This document shows positions 16,047 through 25,203 of a stretch of 64,000 nucleotides of DNA, in pieces; positions within the stretch are counted from its first letter, which is position 1; the number at the start of each line of letters is the position of its first letter. The notes beneath the pieces were generated by a model. The model did not search any database. It was not told the origin of the DNA and saw only the letters and a program-made list of their open reading frames with translations. The position numbers and the translations under genes are program-made. Origin of the DNA: an uncultured Tenacibaculum sp. (lineage in GTDB: Bacteria; Bacteroidota; Bacteroidia; Flavobacteriales; Flavobacteriaceae); assembly GCF_947504135.1 (NCBI RefSeq), contig NZ_CANNGG010000003.1:372001-436000 (forward strand), given 5' to 3'.

Positions 16047-16331
16047 TTAGTATAAATATTTTCGTAATACAATTCGATGCTCTGGTATTGATTTGTCGTA
16101 GTCATTTACCAGTAACTCCAATATCTCTGGTGGTTCTTTTCCTATCTCTTTTTTTGATTTGTACTTAGACACGTATAAATTATATACCGTTTTTGTATCT
16201 TGATTTTTCTTTTCAAAGATTAAAAAATGTTGTTCGTTTAATTCCGAAAAGCTTATTTCGTTTTCTTGAAACGCTCCTGAGTTATCTTTAAAAAAATCTG
16301 AAAATTCGTAATACCTAAAAATGTTTTCCAT
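16047..16331 (-). CDS. Hypothetical 94-aa protein downstream of clpS
   Basis: 94 aa, no signal peptide or membrane segment, starting MENIFRYYEFSDFFKDNSG. Mixed alpha/beta composition with a lysine-rich middle (YVSKYKSKKEIGKEPPEIL) and a basic C-terminus (RIVLRKYLY). It follows clpS by 2 nt on the same strand and ends the operon at a strong terminator. I do not recognise a family. Tight coupling to clpS and prmA supports a real gene. Confidence 0.65.
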   Translation of the reverse strand: MENIFRYYEFSDFFKDNSGAFQENEISFSELNEQHFLIFEKKNQDTKTVYNLYVSKYKSKKEIGKEPPEILELLVNDYDKSIPEHRIVLRKYLY

Positions 16332-16333
16332 TC

Positions 16334-16609
16334 TTATACTATCTCTGCTGATAAACCTAGCTCTAATAACTTAGAGCATCTTGGTTCTAAATCTTTATAC
16401 TCCCCTGTTTTAACCGAGCACTTACCTTTATAATGTACTAAGATGGTACATTGTTCCGCTTGTTCTAATGTATGATCACATACAGTTACAAGACTATCAA
16501 TTACAAAATCAAAGGTATTTACATCATCGTTATGCAAAACAATTTCGTGCTTTCTTGTTTCATTTAATAAAACATCAAGCTCTTCTTGAATTTTTTCTAT
16601 CGTACTCAT
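16334..16609 (-). CDS. clpS: ATP-dependent Clp protease adaptor ClpS
   Basis: 91 aa from the ATG at 16609 (MSTIEKIQEELD); a longer start at 16642 would run into prmA and is rejected. ClpS delivers N-degron substrates to ClpA-type unfoldases. Family signature seen: HEIVLHNDDVNTFDFVIDSL with the substrate-pocket region, then LEQAEQCTILVHYKGKCSVKTG and a C-terminal LGLSAEIV. Its start is 5 nt after the prmA stop, and a small unknown follows, so it is in the tpiA-prmA-clpS operon. Confidence 0.93.
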   Translation of the reverse strand: MSTIEKIQEELDVLLNETRKHEIVLHNDDVNTFDFVIDSLVTVCDHTLEQAEQCTILVHYKGKCSVKTGEYKDLEPRCSKLLELGLSAEIV

Positions 16610-16614
16610 TTGTT

Positions 16615-17448
16615 TTATTTTTGATACTGCAAAGCTACCCAATTATTTCTTTTTATGGTATCTTTTAATGTTAAACTGTACTTAGACACCTCACTATCAA
16701 TCACTGGAATATCTTCACTATAAAATCCACTTAATAATAAAACTCCTTTTTCAGTTAAGCAACTCGTGTAGGTTTCCATATCATTTAACAAAATATTTCG
16801 GTTGATATTCGCTATAATAACATCATATTTTTTCCCTTTTAATAAAGATGCATCTCCTTCATAAACCGAAATATGTTTACAGTTATTTCTTTCTACATTT
16901 TCTAATGAATTCTCATAACACCAAGCATCAATATCTATAGCATCAATAGGTTGTGCTCCTTTCATTTCAGCAAAAATTGCTAAAATTCCTGTGCCACACC
17001 CCATATCTAAAACTTTTTTACCTTCAACATCTAAATTAATCAAATGTTGTACCATCATGTGTGTAGTTTCATGATGTCCTGTACCAAAACTCATTTTTGG
17101 TTCAATAACAATATCGTATGGCAAATTCGGGTTTTCATGAAATGGAGCTCGGATACTAACCAAATCGTCTACTTGAATAGGATTAAAATTCTTTTCCCAT
17201 TCTTCATTCCAATTCGTTTGTTCTATCTCTTTGTGTTTATAGTCAATTGAAAACTCTTCTGAGTTTAAAACAAAAACATCATTTAAAATATCTTTATTCC
17301 ATTCTTCTTTTTGAATATACGCTATAACTCCATTGTCGTTTTCAACAAAACTCTCAAATCCTAAAGAACCCAATTCAGCAATTAAGATTTCTGTAGTTGG
17401 TTCTTTTGGTGTTACTTCAAAAGTATATTCTATATAAATATTGTCCAT
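16615..17448 (-). CDS. prmA: Ribosomal protein L11 methyltransferase
   Basis: 277 aa SAM-dependent methyltransferase that modifies ribosomal protein L11. Seen: N-terminal L11-recognition domain with ELGSLGFESFVEND, the linker WNEEWEKNFNPI, the region FGTGHHETTHMM, SAM motif I VLDMGCGTGILAI, and the NINRNILL motif (family: NILA). The ATG overlaps the tpiA stop by 1 nt (TAATG), indicating translational coupling. Confidence 0.94.
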   Translation of the reverse strand: MDNIYIEYTFEVTPKEPTTEILIAELGSLGFESFVENDNGVIAYIQKEEWNKDILNDVFVLNSEEFSIDYKHKEIEQTNWNEEWEKNFNPIQVDDLVSIRAPFHENPNLPYDIVIEPKMSFGTGHHETTHMMVQHLINLDVEGKKVLDMGCGTGILAIFAEMKGAQPIDAIDIDAWCYENSLENVERNNCKHISVYEGDASLLKGKKYDVIIANINRNILLNDMETYTSCLTEKGVLLLSGFYSEDIPVIDSEVSKYSLTLKDTIKRNNWVALQYQK

Positions 17449-18206
17449 TAAATTGATTTAATTATTGCTGCAAAATCTTCAGCTTTTAATGCTGCTCCAC
17501 CTATTAAACCTCCATCAACATCTGGCTTAGAAAAAATTTCTTTAGCATTGGCTGGTTTTACACTTCCTCCGTATAAAATTGAAATGGTATCAGCTATTTC
17601 TTTTCCATACTCTTTAGCAAAAAATTCTCTTACAAAAGCATGCATTTCCTGCGCTTGCTCTGGTGAAGCTGTTTCTCCTGTTCCAATAGCCCAAACTGGC
17701 TCATAGGCTAAAATAATATTCTTAAAAGCTTCTTCTTTTAAGTGAAATAAAGCCTTTTTTACTTGACTTTCTACCACTGTAAAGTGATTCCCTGATTTTC
17801 TATCTTCTAATAATTCTCCAAAACAAAAAATTACTTCTAATCCGTTCACCAAAGCTGCATCTACTTTTTCTGCTAATAACTCATCCGTTTCACCAAAGTA
17901 TTCTCTACGTTCAGAATGCCCCAAAACTACTATGCTAACACCTAAATTTGTTAGCATATCTGCTGAAACCTCTCCTGTGAATGCTCCACTTTTAGATTGA
18001 TGCATGTTTTGTGCGGCAACTTCTACAAGTGATTCTTCAGTCTTTTTTACTGCTGACTCTAGGTTTACAAAACTAGGAGCAACTATCACTCTAGTGCCTT
18101 CTTCTAAACCAGTTTTTACTTCTTCCTTTATTCCCTCTATTAATTCTTTTGCTTCATCGAGGTTTTTATTCATCTTCCAGTTACCTGCAACTATTTTTTG
18201 TCTCAC
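17448..18206 (-). CDS. tpiA: Triosephosphate isomerase
   Basis: 252 aa TIM-barrel enzyme interconverting dihydroxyacetone phosphate and glyceraldehyde 3-phosphate in glycolysis. All catalytic elements are present: Lys11 in GNWKMNK, the histidine in VLGHSERR, the glutamate loop AYEPVWAIGTG, and the phosphate loops GGSVKP and GLIGGAAL. Normal length. First gene of the tpiA-prmA-clpS set. Confidence 0.97.
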   Translation of the reverse strand: MRQKIVAGNWKMNKNLDEAKELIEGIKEEVKTGLEEGTRVIVAPSFVNLESAVKKTEESLVEVAAQNMHQSKSGAFTGEVSADMLTNLGVSIVVLGHSERREYFGETDELLAEKVDAALVNGLEVIFCFGELLEDRKSGNHFTVVESQVKKALFHLKEEAFKNIILAYEPVWAIGTGETASPEQAQEMHAFVREFFAKEYGKEIADTISILYGGSVKPANAKEIFSKPDVDGGLIGGAALKAEDFAAIIKSI

Positions 18207-18266
18207 GTGTGTTATTTTTTTCTGGTTATTGATTTTCTGTTTGCAAAATTACATTATTTCTAGGCT

Positions 18267-18740
18267 TTAACGAATTAATTTATCCGACACCTTCGATGAC
18301 TTAAATACCTTAATATTTCTATCTTCATCAATTACTAAAAATCTCGGAATCGTTTTTAATTTTAAAAATTCCCCAAGCTCTCCTTTTCCTTTCTCTTGAA
18401 TATAATAATGCTGACCTTTAACAGGAATATTTTCTAAACCTCTCTTCCAATCATGGTATGAATGGTCTACTGATAAAAAAACATATTCAAATTCTGGATT
18501 TTGCTTCTGAAATAAAAGCACATCTTTAAAGCTACGTTGACTGTAAGGGCAATAAGTAGCAAAGATTTGTACAAAGAGTTTCTTTCCTTGATTTTGATCT
18601 AAAATCTCTTGAAAAGAAATTGACTCACGTTCTAAGGTCAATAATTCTTCATTTAATGCACCAGAAGTAAAATACTTTGGCTGAAAAGCGGCACAACTTG
18701 ATAAAAAAACTATGGTAATCAATAAAAAAAATGTTCTCAT
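18267..18740 (-). CDS. TlpA-like thioredoxin-fold lipoprotein lacking the second active-site Cys
   Basis: 157 aa with a lipoprotein signal ending LSSC (Cys16) and a thioredoxin-like domain of the TlpA/peroxiredoxin-related type: IFATYCPYSQRSFKDVLLF, then the conserved cis-proline region KLKTIPRFLVIDEDRN. The redox motif is C-P-Y-S (Cys64 to Ser67), so only the nucleophilic cysteine remains. That argues against dithiol oxidoreductase activity and for binding or a monothiol role at the outer or inner membrane surface. It abuts the ABC permease gene upstream with no gap. Confidence 0.8.
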   Translation of the reverse strand: MRTFFLLITIVFLSSCAAFQPKYFTSGALNEELLTLERESISFQEILDQNQGKKLFVQIFATYCPYSQRSFKDVLLFQKQNPEFEYVFLSVDHSYHDWKRGLENIPVKGQHYYIQEKGKGELGEFLKLKTIPRFLVIDEDRNIKVFKSSKVSDKLIR

Positions 18741-19817
18741 TTATTGTAATCTTATTCGAGGATCTAACCAACTATATAATATATCTACTAAAACATTTAT
18801 GATTATAAATAACGTAGCAACTACTAAAACAGCTCCCATAATTACGGGTAAATCAAGCGTGTTTAACGAGTTTACTATTTCTTTTCCTAATCCGTTCCAG
18901 TTAAAAATATACTCTACAAAAACTGCTCCAGCCAGCATTGAAGCAAACCACCCTGATATTGCTGTTATTACTGGGTTTAATGAGTTTTTTAAGGCGTGCT
19001 TTTTTATTACCTGATACATTGTTAACCCTTTCGCTTTTGCTGTTCGAATATAGTCCTGACTTAAGGTTTCTAACAATGAATTACGCATTAACTGTATGAC
19101 TACTGCAAGCGGACGAATTCCCAGTACTACTGCTGGTAATACCAAATTCTTCCATTGAATATGCATTCCTTCACCAAAATCATCTACTTCATACAAACTT
19201 CCTGTCATTTCTAAATGAGTGTATTTATGTAATACAAAACCAAATAACCAAGCAAATAAAATTGCCGAAAAGAATGAGGGAACACTCATTCCTAAAGTAC
19301 TTATAATTGCTATGAGTCTATCAAAAAAAGTATCTTTAAATAAAGCGGAAAAGACTCCTAAAATAATTCCTAAAATTAAAGCAATGGTTATGGCTACAAC
19401 CGCTAGAATTGCTGTATTGGGTAACGTTTCTTTAATTACTTCGGAAACGTTTTTTCCATTTTTTTGAAATGATTGACGTAAATACGGTGTTTTTATAACC
19501 ACCTCTGTATTCCCAACAGAAAACAAGGGTTGCGCATTGTATTTACCTTCTGATAAGAAGGTATAATTATCAGCATTTTTACTATGAAAAGACAACGGAG
19601 AAACATCATTCAAATAATACAAATACTGCGTAAATACAGGTTTATCAAATCCGTATTTTTTTCGAATATTTTGTAGTTGTTCGGTGTCTTCTCTCTGATC
19701 TAACATCATACGAGCTGGATCACCTGGTAAAATGTTAAACAGTAAAAAAATCACAGTAACTACACCAAACAGTGTTAAGAATCCGTAAAAAATTTTGTTA
19801 ACTATATATTGAAACAT
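18741..19817 (-). CDS. ABC transporter permease, DppB/OppB family
   Basis: 358 aa from the ATG at 19817; a TTG 9 nt upstream is less likely. First hydrophobic segment at about residues 7-29, the motif FNILPGDPARMMLDQR, a periplasmic insert of about 85 residues, then five further TM segments with the EAA-type loop ...QDYIRTAKAKGL and the C-terminal SWLDPRIRLQ typical of peptide/nickel transporter permeases. It should form an importer with a partner permease, ATPases and a binding protein, none of which are adjacent. It abuts the lipoprotein gene downstream. Confidence 0.9.
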   Translation of the reverse strand: MFQYIVNKIFYGFLTLFGVVTVIFLLFNILPGDPARMMLDQREDTEQLQNIRKKYGFDKPVFTQYLYYLNDVSPLSFHSKNADNYTFLSEGKYNAQPLFSVGNTEVVIKTPYLRQSFQKNGKNVSEVIKETLPNTAILAVVAITIALILGIILGVFSALFKDTFFDRLIAIISTLGMSVPSFFSAILFAWLFGFVLHKYTHLEMTGSLYEVDDFGEGMHIQWKNLVLPAVVLGIRPLAVVIQLMRNSLLETLSQDYIRTAKAKGLTMYQVIKKHALKNSLNPVITAISGWFASMLAGAVFVEYIFNWNGLGKEIVNSLNTLDLPVIMGAVLVVATLFIIINVLVDILYSWLDPRIRLQ

Positions 19818-19852
19818 ATATAACAAAGATAACAGAAACTGCTAAATTTATG

Positions 19853-19860
19853 TACTTTTG
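19853..19860 (+). promoter_or_regulatory. -7 promoter element of pyrF
   Basis: TACTTTTG, a perfect TAnnTTTG match 20 nt upstream of the pyrF ATG. No clear -33 TTTG. Confidence 0.55.
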
Positions 19861-19880
19861 CCTAACTTTTACAACAACAC

Positions 19881-20693
19881 ATGACAACACAACAACTTGT
19901 ATCTGAAATTCGAAAAAAGAAATCGTTTTTATGTATTGGACTGGATGTTGATTTAGACAAAATTCCAGCTCATTTACTTCAAGAAGAAGATCCTATTTTT
20001 GCCTTTAATAAAGCTATTATTGATGCTACTCACCATCTTTGTGTAGCTTACAAACCGAATACTGCTTTTTACGAAGCTTATGGAATTAAAGGGTGGAAAT
20101 CTCTTGAAAGAACGATTAATTACTTAAACGAAAAATATCCTGAAATTTTCACCATTGCTGATGCTAAACGTGGTGATATTGGTAATACTTCTACCATGTA
20201 TGCAAAAGCTTTTTTTGAAGACTTAGCTTTTGACTCGGTAACAGTTGCTCCGTATATGGGAAAAGACTCTGTTGAACCTTTTTTAGCTTTTGAAGACAAA
20301 CATACCATTATGTTGGCTTTAACTTCTAACCAAGGTGCTTTCGACTTTCAAACAAAAACAGTTGATGGTAAAGAATTATACAAACAGGTTATTGAAACTT
20401 CTAAATCTTGGAAGAACTCACAAAACTTGATGTATGTAGTTGGTGCTACCAAAGCTGAATATTTAGCGGATATAAGAAAAATTATTCCTGAGAGCTTTTT
20501 ATTAGTTCCTGGGGTAGGTGCCCAAGGCGGAAGCTTAGAAGAAGTTTGTAAATACGGAATGACTGACACTATAGGGTTATTAATTAATTCATCTCGTGGA
20601 ATTATTTATGCTTCTAACGGAAATGATTTTGCTGAAGCTGCTGCTACAAAAGCAACAGAACTACAACAGCAAATGGAAAATATTTTAAAATAA
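19881..20693 (+). CDS. pyrF: Orotidine 5'-phosphate decarboxylase
   Basis: 270 aa, the long type 2 (PyrF_2) form. It catalyses the last step of UMP synthesis, OMP to UMP. Seen: [15 protein letters not shown] at the N-terminus, [10 protein letters not shown], the catalytic region [14 protein letters not shown] (Lys-Arg-Asp), and the phosphate-binding [11 protein letters not shown] and [11 protein letters not shown]. Monocistronic between its own promoter and the hairpin at 20696-20724. Confidence 0.96.
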   Translation: MTTQQLVSEIRKKKSFLCIGLDVDLDKIPAHLLQEEDPIFAFNKAIIDATHHLCVAYKPNTAFYEAYGIKGWKSLERTINYLNEKYPEIFTIADAKRGDIGNTSTMYAKAFFEDLAFDSVTVAPYMGKDSVEPFLAFEDKHTIMLALTSNQGAFDFQTKTVDGKELYKQVIETSKSWKNSQNLMYVVGATKAEYLADIRKIIPESFLLVPGVGAQGGSLEEVCKYGMTDTIGLLINSSRGIIYASNGNDFAEAAATKATELQQQMENILK

Positions 20694-20695
20694 AA

Positions 20696-20786
20696 AAAGT
20701 CAAGGTTAATAACTCCTTGACTTTATAACTAATTCAAATAATTACATCAATGAAAACAAAATTTGATGTAAGATGGTGCAAAAGTA
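20696..20786 (-). ncRNA. Candidate small RNA between pyrF and susD
   Basis: On the minus strand, between two terminators, lies TACTTTTG (20779-20786), a perfect -7 element. It is followed by an 8-bp inverted repeat (TACATCAA/TTGATGTA) and then a terminator hairpin (AAAGTCAAGG pairing with CCTTGACTTT, 20696-20724) with seven T. The predicted transcript would be about 75 nt with two hairpins and no ORF. The -33 element is weak. The terminator hairpin may also serve pyrF on the other strand, although its T-run is much better on the minus strand. Confidence 0.4.
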
Positions 20787-20860
20787 TTAAGCTTACTACT
20801 TCATACTTACAACTTTGATTTGAATCACCTTATTTTTGATTTGAGAAAGCTATATATTAA

Positions 20861-20888
20861 AAAAGCTGAGAATATATTCTCAGCTTTT
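20861..20888. terminator. Terminator behind susD
   Basis: Perfect stem AAAAGCTGAGAA-TATA-TTCTCAGCTTTT with T-runs on both strands, 31 nt behind the SusD-like stop. Confidence 0.85.
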
Positions 20889-20919
20889 TTTTATTTAAGG
20901 GTAAGATCTATTTTACTTA

Positions 20920-22116
20920 TTACTGAAGTAATGGGTTAGAATCAACCGCTCTAGTTGGGTAAGGTAAAACATAAGAAGCCTTTCCTTCTAATTTTAAATC
21001 TTGCCATCTTGTCCACTCAAAAGACATTTCTAAACGTCTTTCTTCAGCTAATGTTAACGAAGATTTTCTTGCTGTTTGTAATTCTGTTAATCTTCCTGTA
21101 TTACCTGCTTCTGCAGAAATTAAATACATTTCAGCAATTCTAGATACTAATAAATCTGAATCATCTTCTCTTTTATATTTATTTGAGTAAATATAACCTC
21201 CATTATCATCTTTACCAGCAAAGTCAAATAAGATTTCACGAGTATCTTCTCCTTTTACTAATGCTGTTAAATCATCAGCTGCTGCAAAACAGTTCCAATC
21301 TTTTGCCATAGGACTCATAATCCAACCCCAAGAACCAACTTCTTCTGCTTTATTACCTTTAAACATAAAGATAACTTCTGAATCTCTCTCTAAAGGGTTT
21401 GCTGCTAAAGAGAACTTACCTGATGTAATTAACTCTTCTGCTTCTGCTCCTGCAGCTGCAATATCACCTTGCACTCTGTAAACTCTTGCTAAAAGAGCTG
21501 ATGCTGCTTCTTTTGTAGGAGTTTTTTGACTTTCTAACAAACTAAGTCCATTAAAACTTACACAGTTTTCTTTTGCGTATTTTAAATCTTCAACAATAAA
21601 GTTTAACACATCCTCTTTTGAAGAAGGTGCAATAGGTGTTCTATCATAACTTTCATCTACTAAAGGAACTCTTTCAAACATATCATAAAGTCTTAAGTAA
21701 CTTAAAGCTCTGCTATAACGTGCTGCTCCTTTTTGAGCTTCATTTGCAGAAGGTACTTTTAATATAGTATTAGCTCTATCGATACCTGCATAGTAATCTG
21801 CATAAAAATAACTTAATAAAATATCACTTGCAGGAACTTTATTTTCGTAAAAGTTCTGTACTTGAAACCATTGAAATTTAACTGGCTTATAGTTATCTCC
21901 CATAATTTCAGTATTCATTATTGCGAAATAACCATACTGATTAGGGTGTCTCATCTTTTTATATAACCCTGTTAATAATTTATCTACATCTTCTGTTGCT
22001 AAGCTTGAATTTGCGTCTAGAGATGCTTCAGAAGGTATATCTAACTGATCGCTACAAGATGTTGTTAACGCCGCAAATAACCCTATGAAAAGTATTTTTG
22101 AAATTTTTTTAATCAT
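20920..22116 (-). CDS. RagB/SusD family nutrient-uptake outer membrane lipoprotein
   Basis: 398 aa with a lipoprotein signal (FAALTTSCSDQLDIP). SusD proteins cap SusC porins at the cell surface and bind the substrate. Seen: N-terminal TPR-like helices (YYAGIDRANTIL, ARYSRALSYLRLYDMFERVPLV), ...EEDVLNFIVEDL-type region, SALLARVYRVQGD, and the C-terminal RLEMSFEWTRWQDLKLEG and VDSNPLLQ. It is somewhat short (450-550 is common) and stops right after NPLLQ, where most members continue with NPGY-like residues. It follows susC by 12 nt. No glycan-degrading enzyme is near, so the substrate is unknown. Confidence 0.92.
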   Translation of the reverse strand: MIKKISKILFIGLFAALTTSCSDQLDIPSEASLDANSSLATEDVDKLLTGLYKKMRHPNQYGYFAIMNTEIMGDNYKPVKFQWFQVQNFYENKVPASDILLSYFYADYYAGIDRANTILKVPSANEAQKGAARYSRALSYLRLYDMFERVPLVDESYDRTPIAPSSKEDVLNFIVEDLKYAKENCVSFNGLSLLESQKTPTKEAASALLARVYRVQGDIAAAGAEAEELITSGKFSLAANPLERDSEVIFMFKGNKAEEVGSWGWIMSPMAKDWNCFAAADDLTALVKGEDTREILFDFAGKDDNGGYIYSNKYKREDDSDLLVSRIAEMYLISAEAGNTGRLTELQTARKSSLTLAEERRLEMSFEWTRWQDLKLEGKASYVLPYPTRAVDSNPLLQ

Positions 22117-22128
22117 CGTATTTTATTA

Positions 22129-25100
22129 TTAAAATTTAACGTTTAATCCTACCAAGAATGATTTCACGTTTGGAATACCTCCTAAATCAACTCCAGCTCC
22201 AATTTTACTTCCGTCTGTTCTATCTTGGCTACCTTGTGCTGCTTGATCTACATAACTTACTTCTGGATCTGCTCCTGAATATTTAGTAAATGTAAATGGG
22301 TTTCTTACTTGAGCATAAAGTCTTAAACTTTTAATGAATTTAACATCTGAATCTTTTAAGAAGTCAAAATTATATCCTAAAGTAATATCTGAAATTCTTA
22401 AATAATCAGCATCCTCTAAGTATCTTGTAGATCTTTGAGTGTTCCATGCAGAAATTTCAGAAGATAAATGTGGTCTTGGGTTAGAAGCATTCGTATTTGT
22501 TGGCGTCCAATAATCTAACATTTCCGTTAACATGTTTTCAGAATAAGATGGTGCTCCAACTGCTCCTCCGTTCAATCCGTCTTCCTTGAAAAGTGCATAT
22601 ACTTTTTTACCTAAAGAGTATTGACCACTAATTGATAAATCAAAACCTTTGTATTCAACAGAAGTGTTAAAACCTCCGTAGATTGGAGCAATACCTCCTT
22701 CAAATACTTTTTTATCAGCATCAGTAATTTGTCCATCACCATTATGGTCTACATAAATCATATCTCCAGCTGCCACTGTTTGACCGTCTGTACCATCAGC
22801 TTTCTTGTATGTATAAGCTTCTGAAGCTACCCCTGCTGATTCTAAGATAAAGAACGAACCTAAAGGGCTACCTTCTTTAACAATAGAGGCAAATCCTGTT
22901 GTGTATTGTCCTGATTCAGCTCCTACCTTTAATACTTTATTATCATTGTATGAAAAGTTAGCACCGAAGTTCCATTTAAAATCTTCTTTTTCAATAATTC
23001 TAGCATTAACATTAGCTTCAAAACCTTTATTTGAAATATTACCAACGTTAGCTAACATTGTTCTAAATCCACTTTCTTGCGGTACATTAACCCTACTTAA
23101 AAGATCTTGAGTTTCTTTTTCATAGTAATCTAAGTTAACATCAATTCTATCAAATAATGTGATATCTAATCCTAAGTTTAAAGCTTCTCCTTTTTCCCAT
23201 TTTAAGTCAGGGTTAAAAATAGTAGTTGCTGCTAAACCTGGAGCTTGATCATAATTTTCACCAGAACCAATTAAACTTTGTCCAGAAGCATAAGAAATAC
23301 CTGTTTGGTTACCAGTATATCCAAAAGAAGCTCTTGCTTTTAATTCTGTAATAGCTGGTACATTGAAGAACTTTTCGTTAGAAATTGTCCAACCTAAAGA
23401 TGCTGCAGGGAAACTACCCCATCTGTTTTCCTTTCTAAATTTTGAAGACCCATCATATCTTGTTGATACCATAAAGTGATACTTAGAATCCCAAGACAAT
23501 TGTAATCTAGTAAAATACGACTCTAATGCCATAGCCTTATAAAAACTATCTCCTTGATTAATTTCTCCTGCAGAAACCAACCAATTTAAATCACTTGACG
23601 GGAAGTTTTCACCAGCTACATAAGCACTTTCATAATCCCATTGTTGGAAAGAGTGACCTCCTAATAAAGTTAACTTTAATTTATCGTTAGCAAACTTATC
23701 TGTATAAGTTACAGTATTTTCAATTAAGTAATCTCTATTGTTTTCTGTACTATACAAACCATATCCTGTAGGTACTCCATCTCCATTCAACCCTCTTCTT
23801 GTGTTAGGAGCATCGTATCTATTATATCTATTACTTCTAATATTACCACTAAAAGCAGAGTGCCATACAACACTTTCTATTGGCGTCACATCTAAAAACA
23901 ATGTTCCTCCTAAGTTTTGCCATTTATCAGTTACTTGTCTTTCAAAAGCAAACAACGGATTAACAAAGCTATGAACAGCAATCTTACCGTCCGCATCGTA
24001 AGGACTAACATCTGGTCTTGCTCCTAATGCTCTTGAATAAGGCTGATATGTACTATTATCATCTGCAAAAGGAGTAGCCTCTGAATATGAGAAATAAGAA
24101 TTAACTCCATACTTTATGTAGTCATTCATTTTTTGCTCTAAATTTAATTTTACACGTCCAATTTTGTACGTATCTTCTTTTATGATACCTTCTTGATCGT
24201 ATAAAGAAGCTGATAAATACGCTCTAGTATTTTCTCCTCCGCCAGATACACTAAACTGATGTCTTTTAACAGTTGCATTTTCTCTTAACACTAACTTTAA
24301 CCAGTCTGTATTGTAAGAACTATTAGGTAATGGAGTTAAAACTGTAGGATCTTTTGGTGCGTCTAAATCACCAGAAGCAATATCTTGCTCATAGTTTACT
24401 CTTGCTGCATCTAATACTTGCTTATATCCTTGAGCATCTAATAAATTTGGTCTTTTAATAATATTTTGAAAACCATAAGAAGTGTTAAAAGACACAGAAA
24501 TATCTTGTTGATATCCTCCTCTATTTGTTTGAATTAAAATAACACCATTTGATGCTCTTGAACCATAAATTGCAGTAGAAGCAGCATCCTTTAAAATACT
24601 AATACTTTTAATATCTTCAGGAGAAATTCCAGACATATCTTCTTGAGGAACACCATCAATAATGTATAATGCATTGTTTGATGCACTCAAAGAACCGTTA
24701 CCTCTAATACTAATTTGAGTAGCATCACCTGCTCTACCTCCAGTACTTACAATTTGTAAACCTGAAGTTTTACCTTGTAAAGCCTGTGTTACGTTAGCTA
24801 CTGGCTTATCTTGTAGTTGTTCTACTCCAATTGTTGCTACAGACCCCGTTAAATCTTTTTTAGAACTAGTTCCGTATCCAACAATAACGATCTCTTCTAA
24901 TAAGTTAGAATCTTCTTGCATTAAAACATTAAGTTCAGAACCTGAACCTACAGTTTTTTCTGCAGCTTGCATTCCAACAAAAGTAAATACTAAAACATCT
25001 CCTTGTTTAGCATTTATAGAGTATTTCCCATCAAAGTCTGTTTCTGTACCTATGGTTGTACCCTTTAAAATTACATTTACACCTGGTAAAGGACCTGAAC

Positions 25101-25203
25101 TATCAGATACTACACCGGTGATTTTCTTCTCCTGCGCATTGATATTTAGCAAAAAGCTAAAAAAGAATAATACACAGATCACATTTTTTAAATGTAGATT
25201 CAT
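22129..25203 (-). CDS. SusC/RagA family TonB-linked outer membrane protein
   Basis: 1024 aa outer-membrane importer. Signal peptide ending INAQEKK, a carboxypeptidase-regulatory-like domain (about 27-100: ITGVVSDSSGPLPGVNVIL, GTETDFDGKYSI), the TonB-box-like linker EEIVIVGYGTSSKKDLTGSV, the plug domain (GKTSGLQIVSTGG, SIRGNGSLSASNNALYIIDG, EDIKSISILKDAASTAIYGSRASNGVILI) and a long beta-barrel ending FLVGLNVKF. Forms a pair with the SusD-like gene 12 nt downstream. The orphan LytTR regulator gene is divergent; a regulatory link is possible but not shown. Confidence 0.96.
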   Translation of the reverse strand: MNLHLKNVICVLFFFSFLLNINAQEKKITGVVSDSSGPLPGVNVILKGTTIGTETDFDGKYSINAKQGDVLVFTFVGMQAAEKTVGSGSELNVLMQEDSNLLEEIVIVGYGTSSKKDLTGSVATIGVEQLQDKPVANVTQALQGKTSGLQIVSTGGRAGDATQISIRGNGSLSASNNALYIIDGVPQEDMSGISPEDIKSISILKDAASTAIYGSRASNGVILIQTNRGGYQQDISVSFNTSYGFQNIIKRPNLLDAQGYKQVLDAARVNYEQDIASGDLDAPKDPTVLTPLPNSSYNTDWLKLVLRENATVKRHQFSVSGGGENTRAYLSASLYDQEGIIKEDTYKIGRVKLNLEQKMNDYIKYGVNSYFSYSEATPFADDNSTYQPYSRALGARPDVSPYDADGKIAVHSFVNPLFAFERQVTDKWQNLGGTLFLDVTPIESVVWHSAFSGNIRSNRYNRYDAPNTRRGLNGDGVPTGYGLYSTENNRDYLIENTVTYTDKFANDKLKLTLLGGHSFQQWDYESAYVAGENFPSSDLNWLVSAGEINQGDSFYKAMALESYFTRLQLSWDSKYHFMVSTRYDGSSKFRKENRWGSFPAASLGWTISNEKFFNVPAITELKARASFGYTGNQTGISYASGQSLIGSGENYDQAPGLAATTIFNPDLKWEKGEALNLGLDITLFDRIDVNLDYYEKETQDLLSRVNVPQESGFRTMLANVGNISNKGFEANVNARIIEKEDFKWNFGANFSYNDNKVLKVGAESGQYTTGFASIVKEGSPLGSFFILESAGVASEAYTYKKADGTDGQTVAAGDMIYVDHNGDGQITDADKKVFEGGIAPIYGGFNTSVEYKGFDLSISGQYSLGKKVYALFKEDGLNGGAVGAPSYSENMLTEMLDYWTPTNTNASNPRPHLSSEISAWNTQRSTRYLEDADYLRISDITLGYNFDFLKDSDVKFIKSLRLYAQVRNPFTFTKYSGADPEVSYVDQAAQGSQDRTDGSKIGAGVDLGGIPNVKSFLVGLNVKF

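Noticed and set aside
16610..16642. Longer start for clpS
   Set aside because: It would run into the prmA coding region and adds unconserved residues.
22129..25203. SusCD as part of a polysaccharide utilisation locus
   Set aside because: No glycoside hydrolase, polysaccharide lyase or sulfatase gene lies in the flanking DNA; the substrate stays open.
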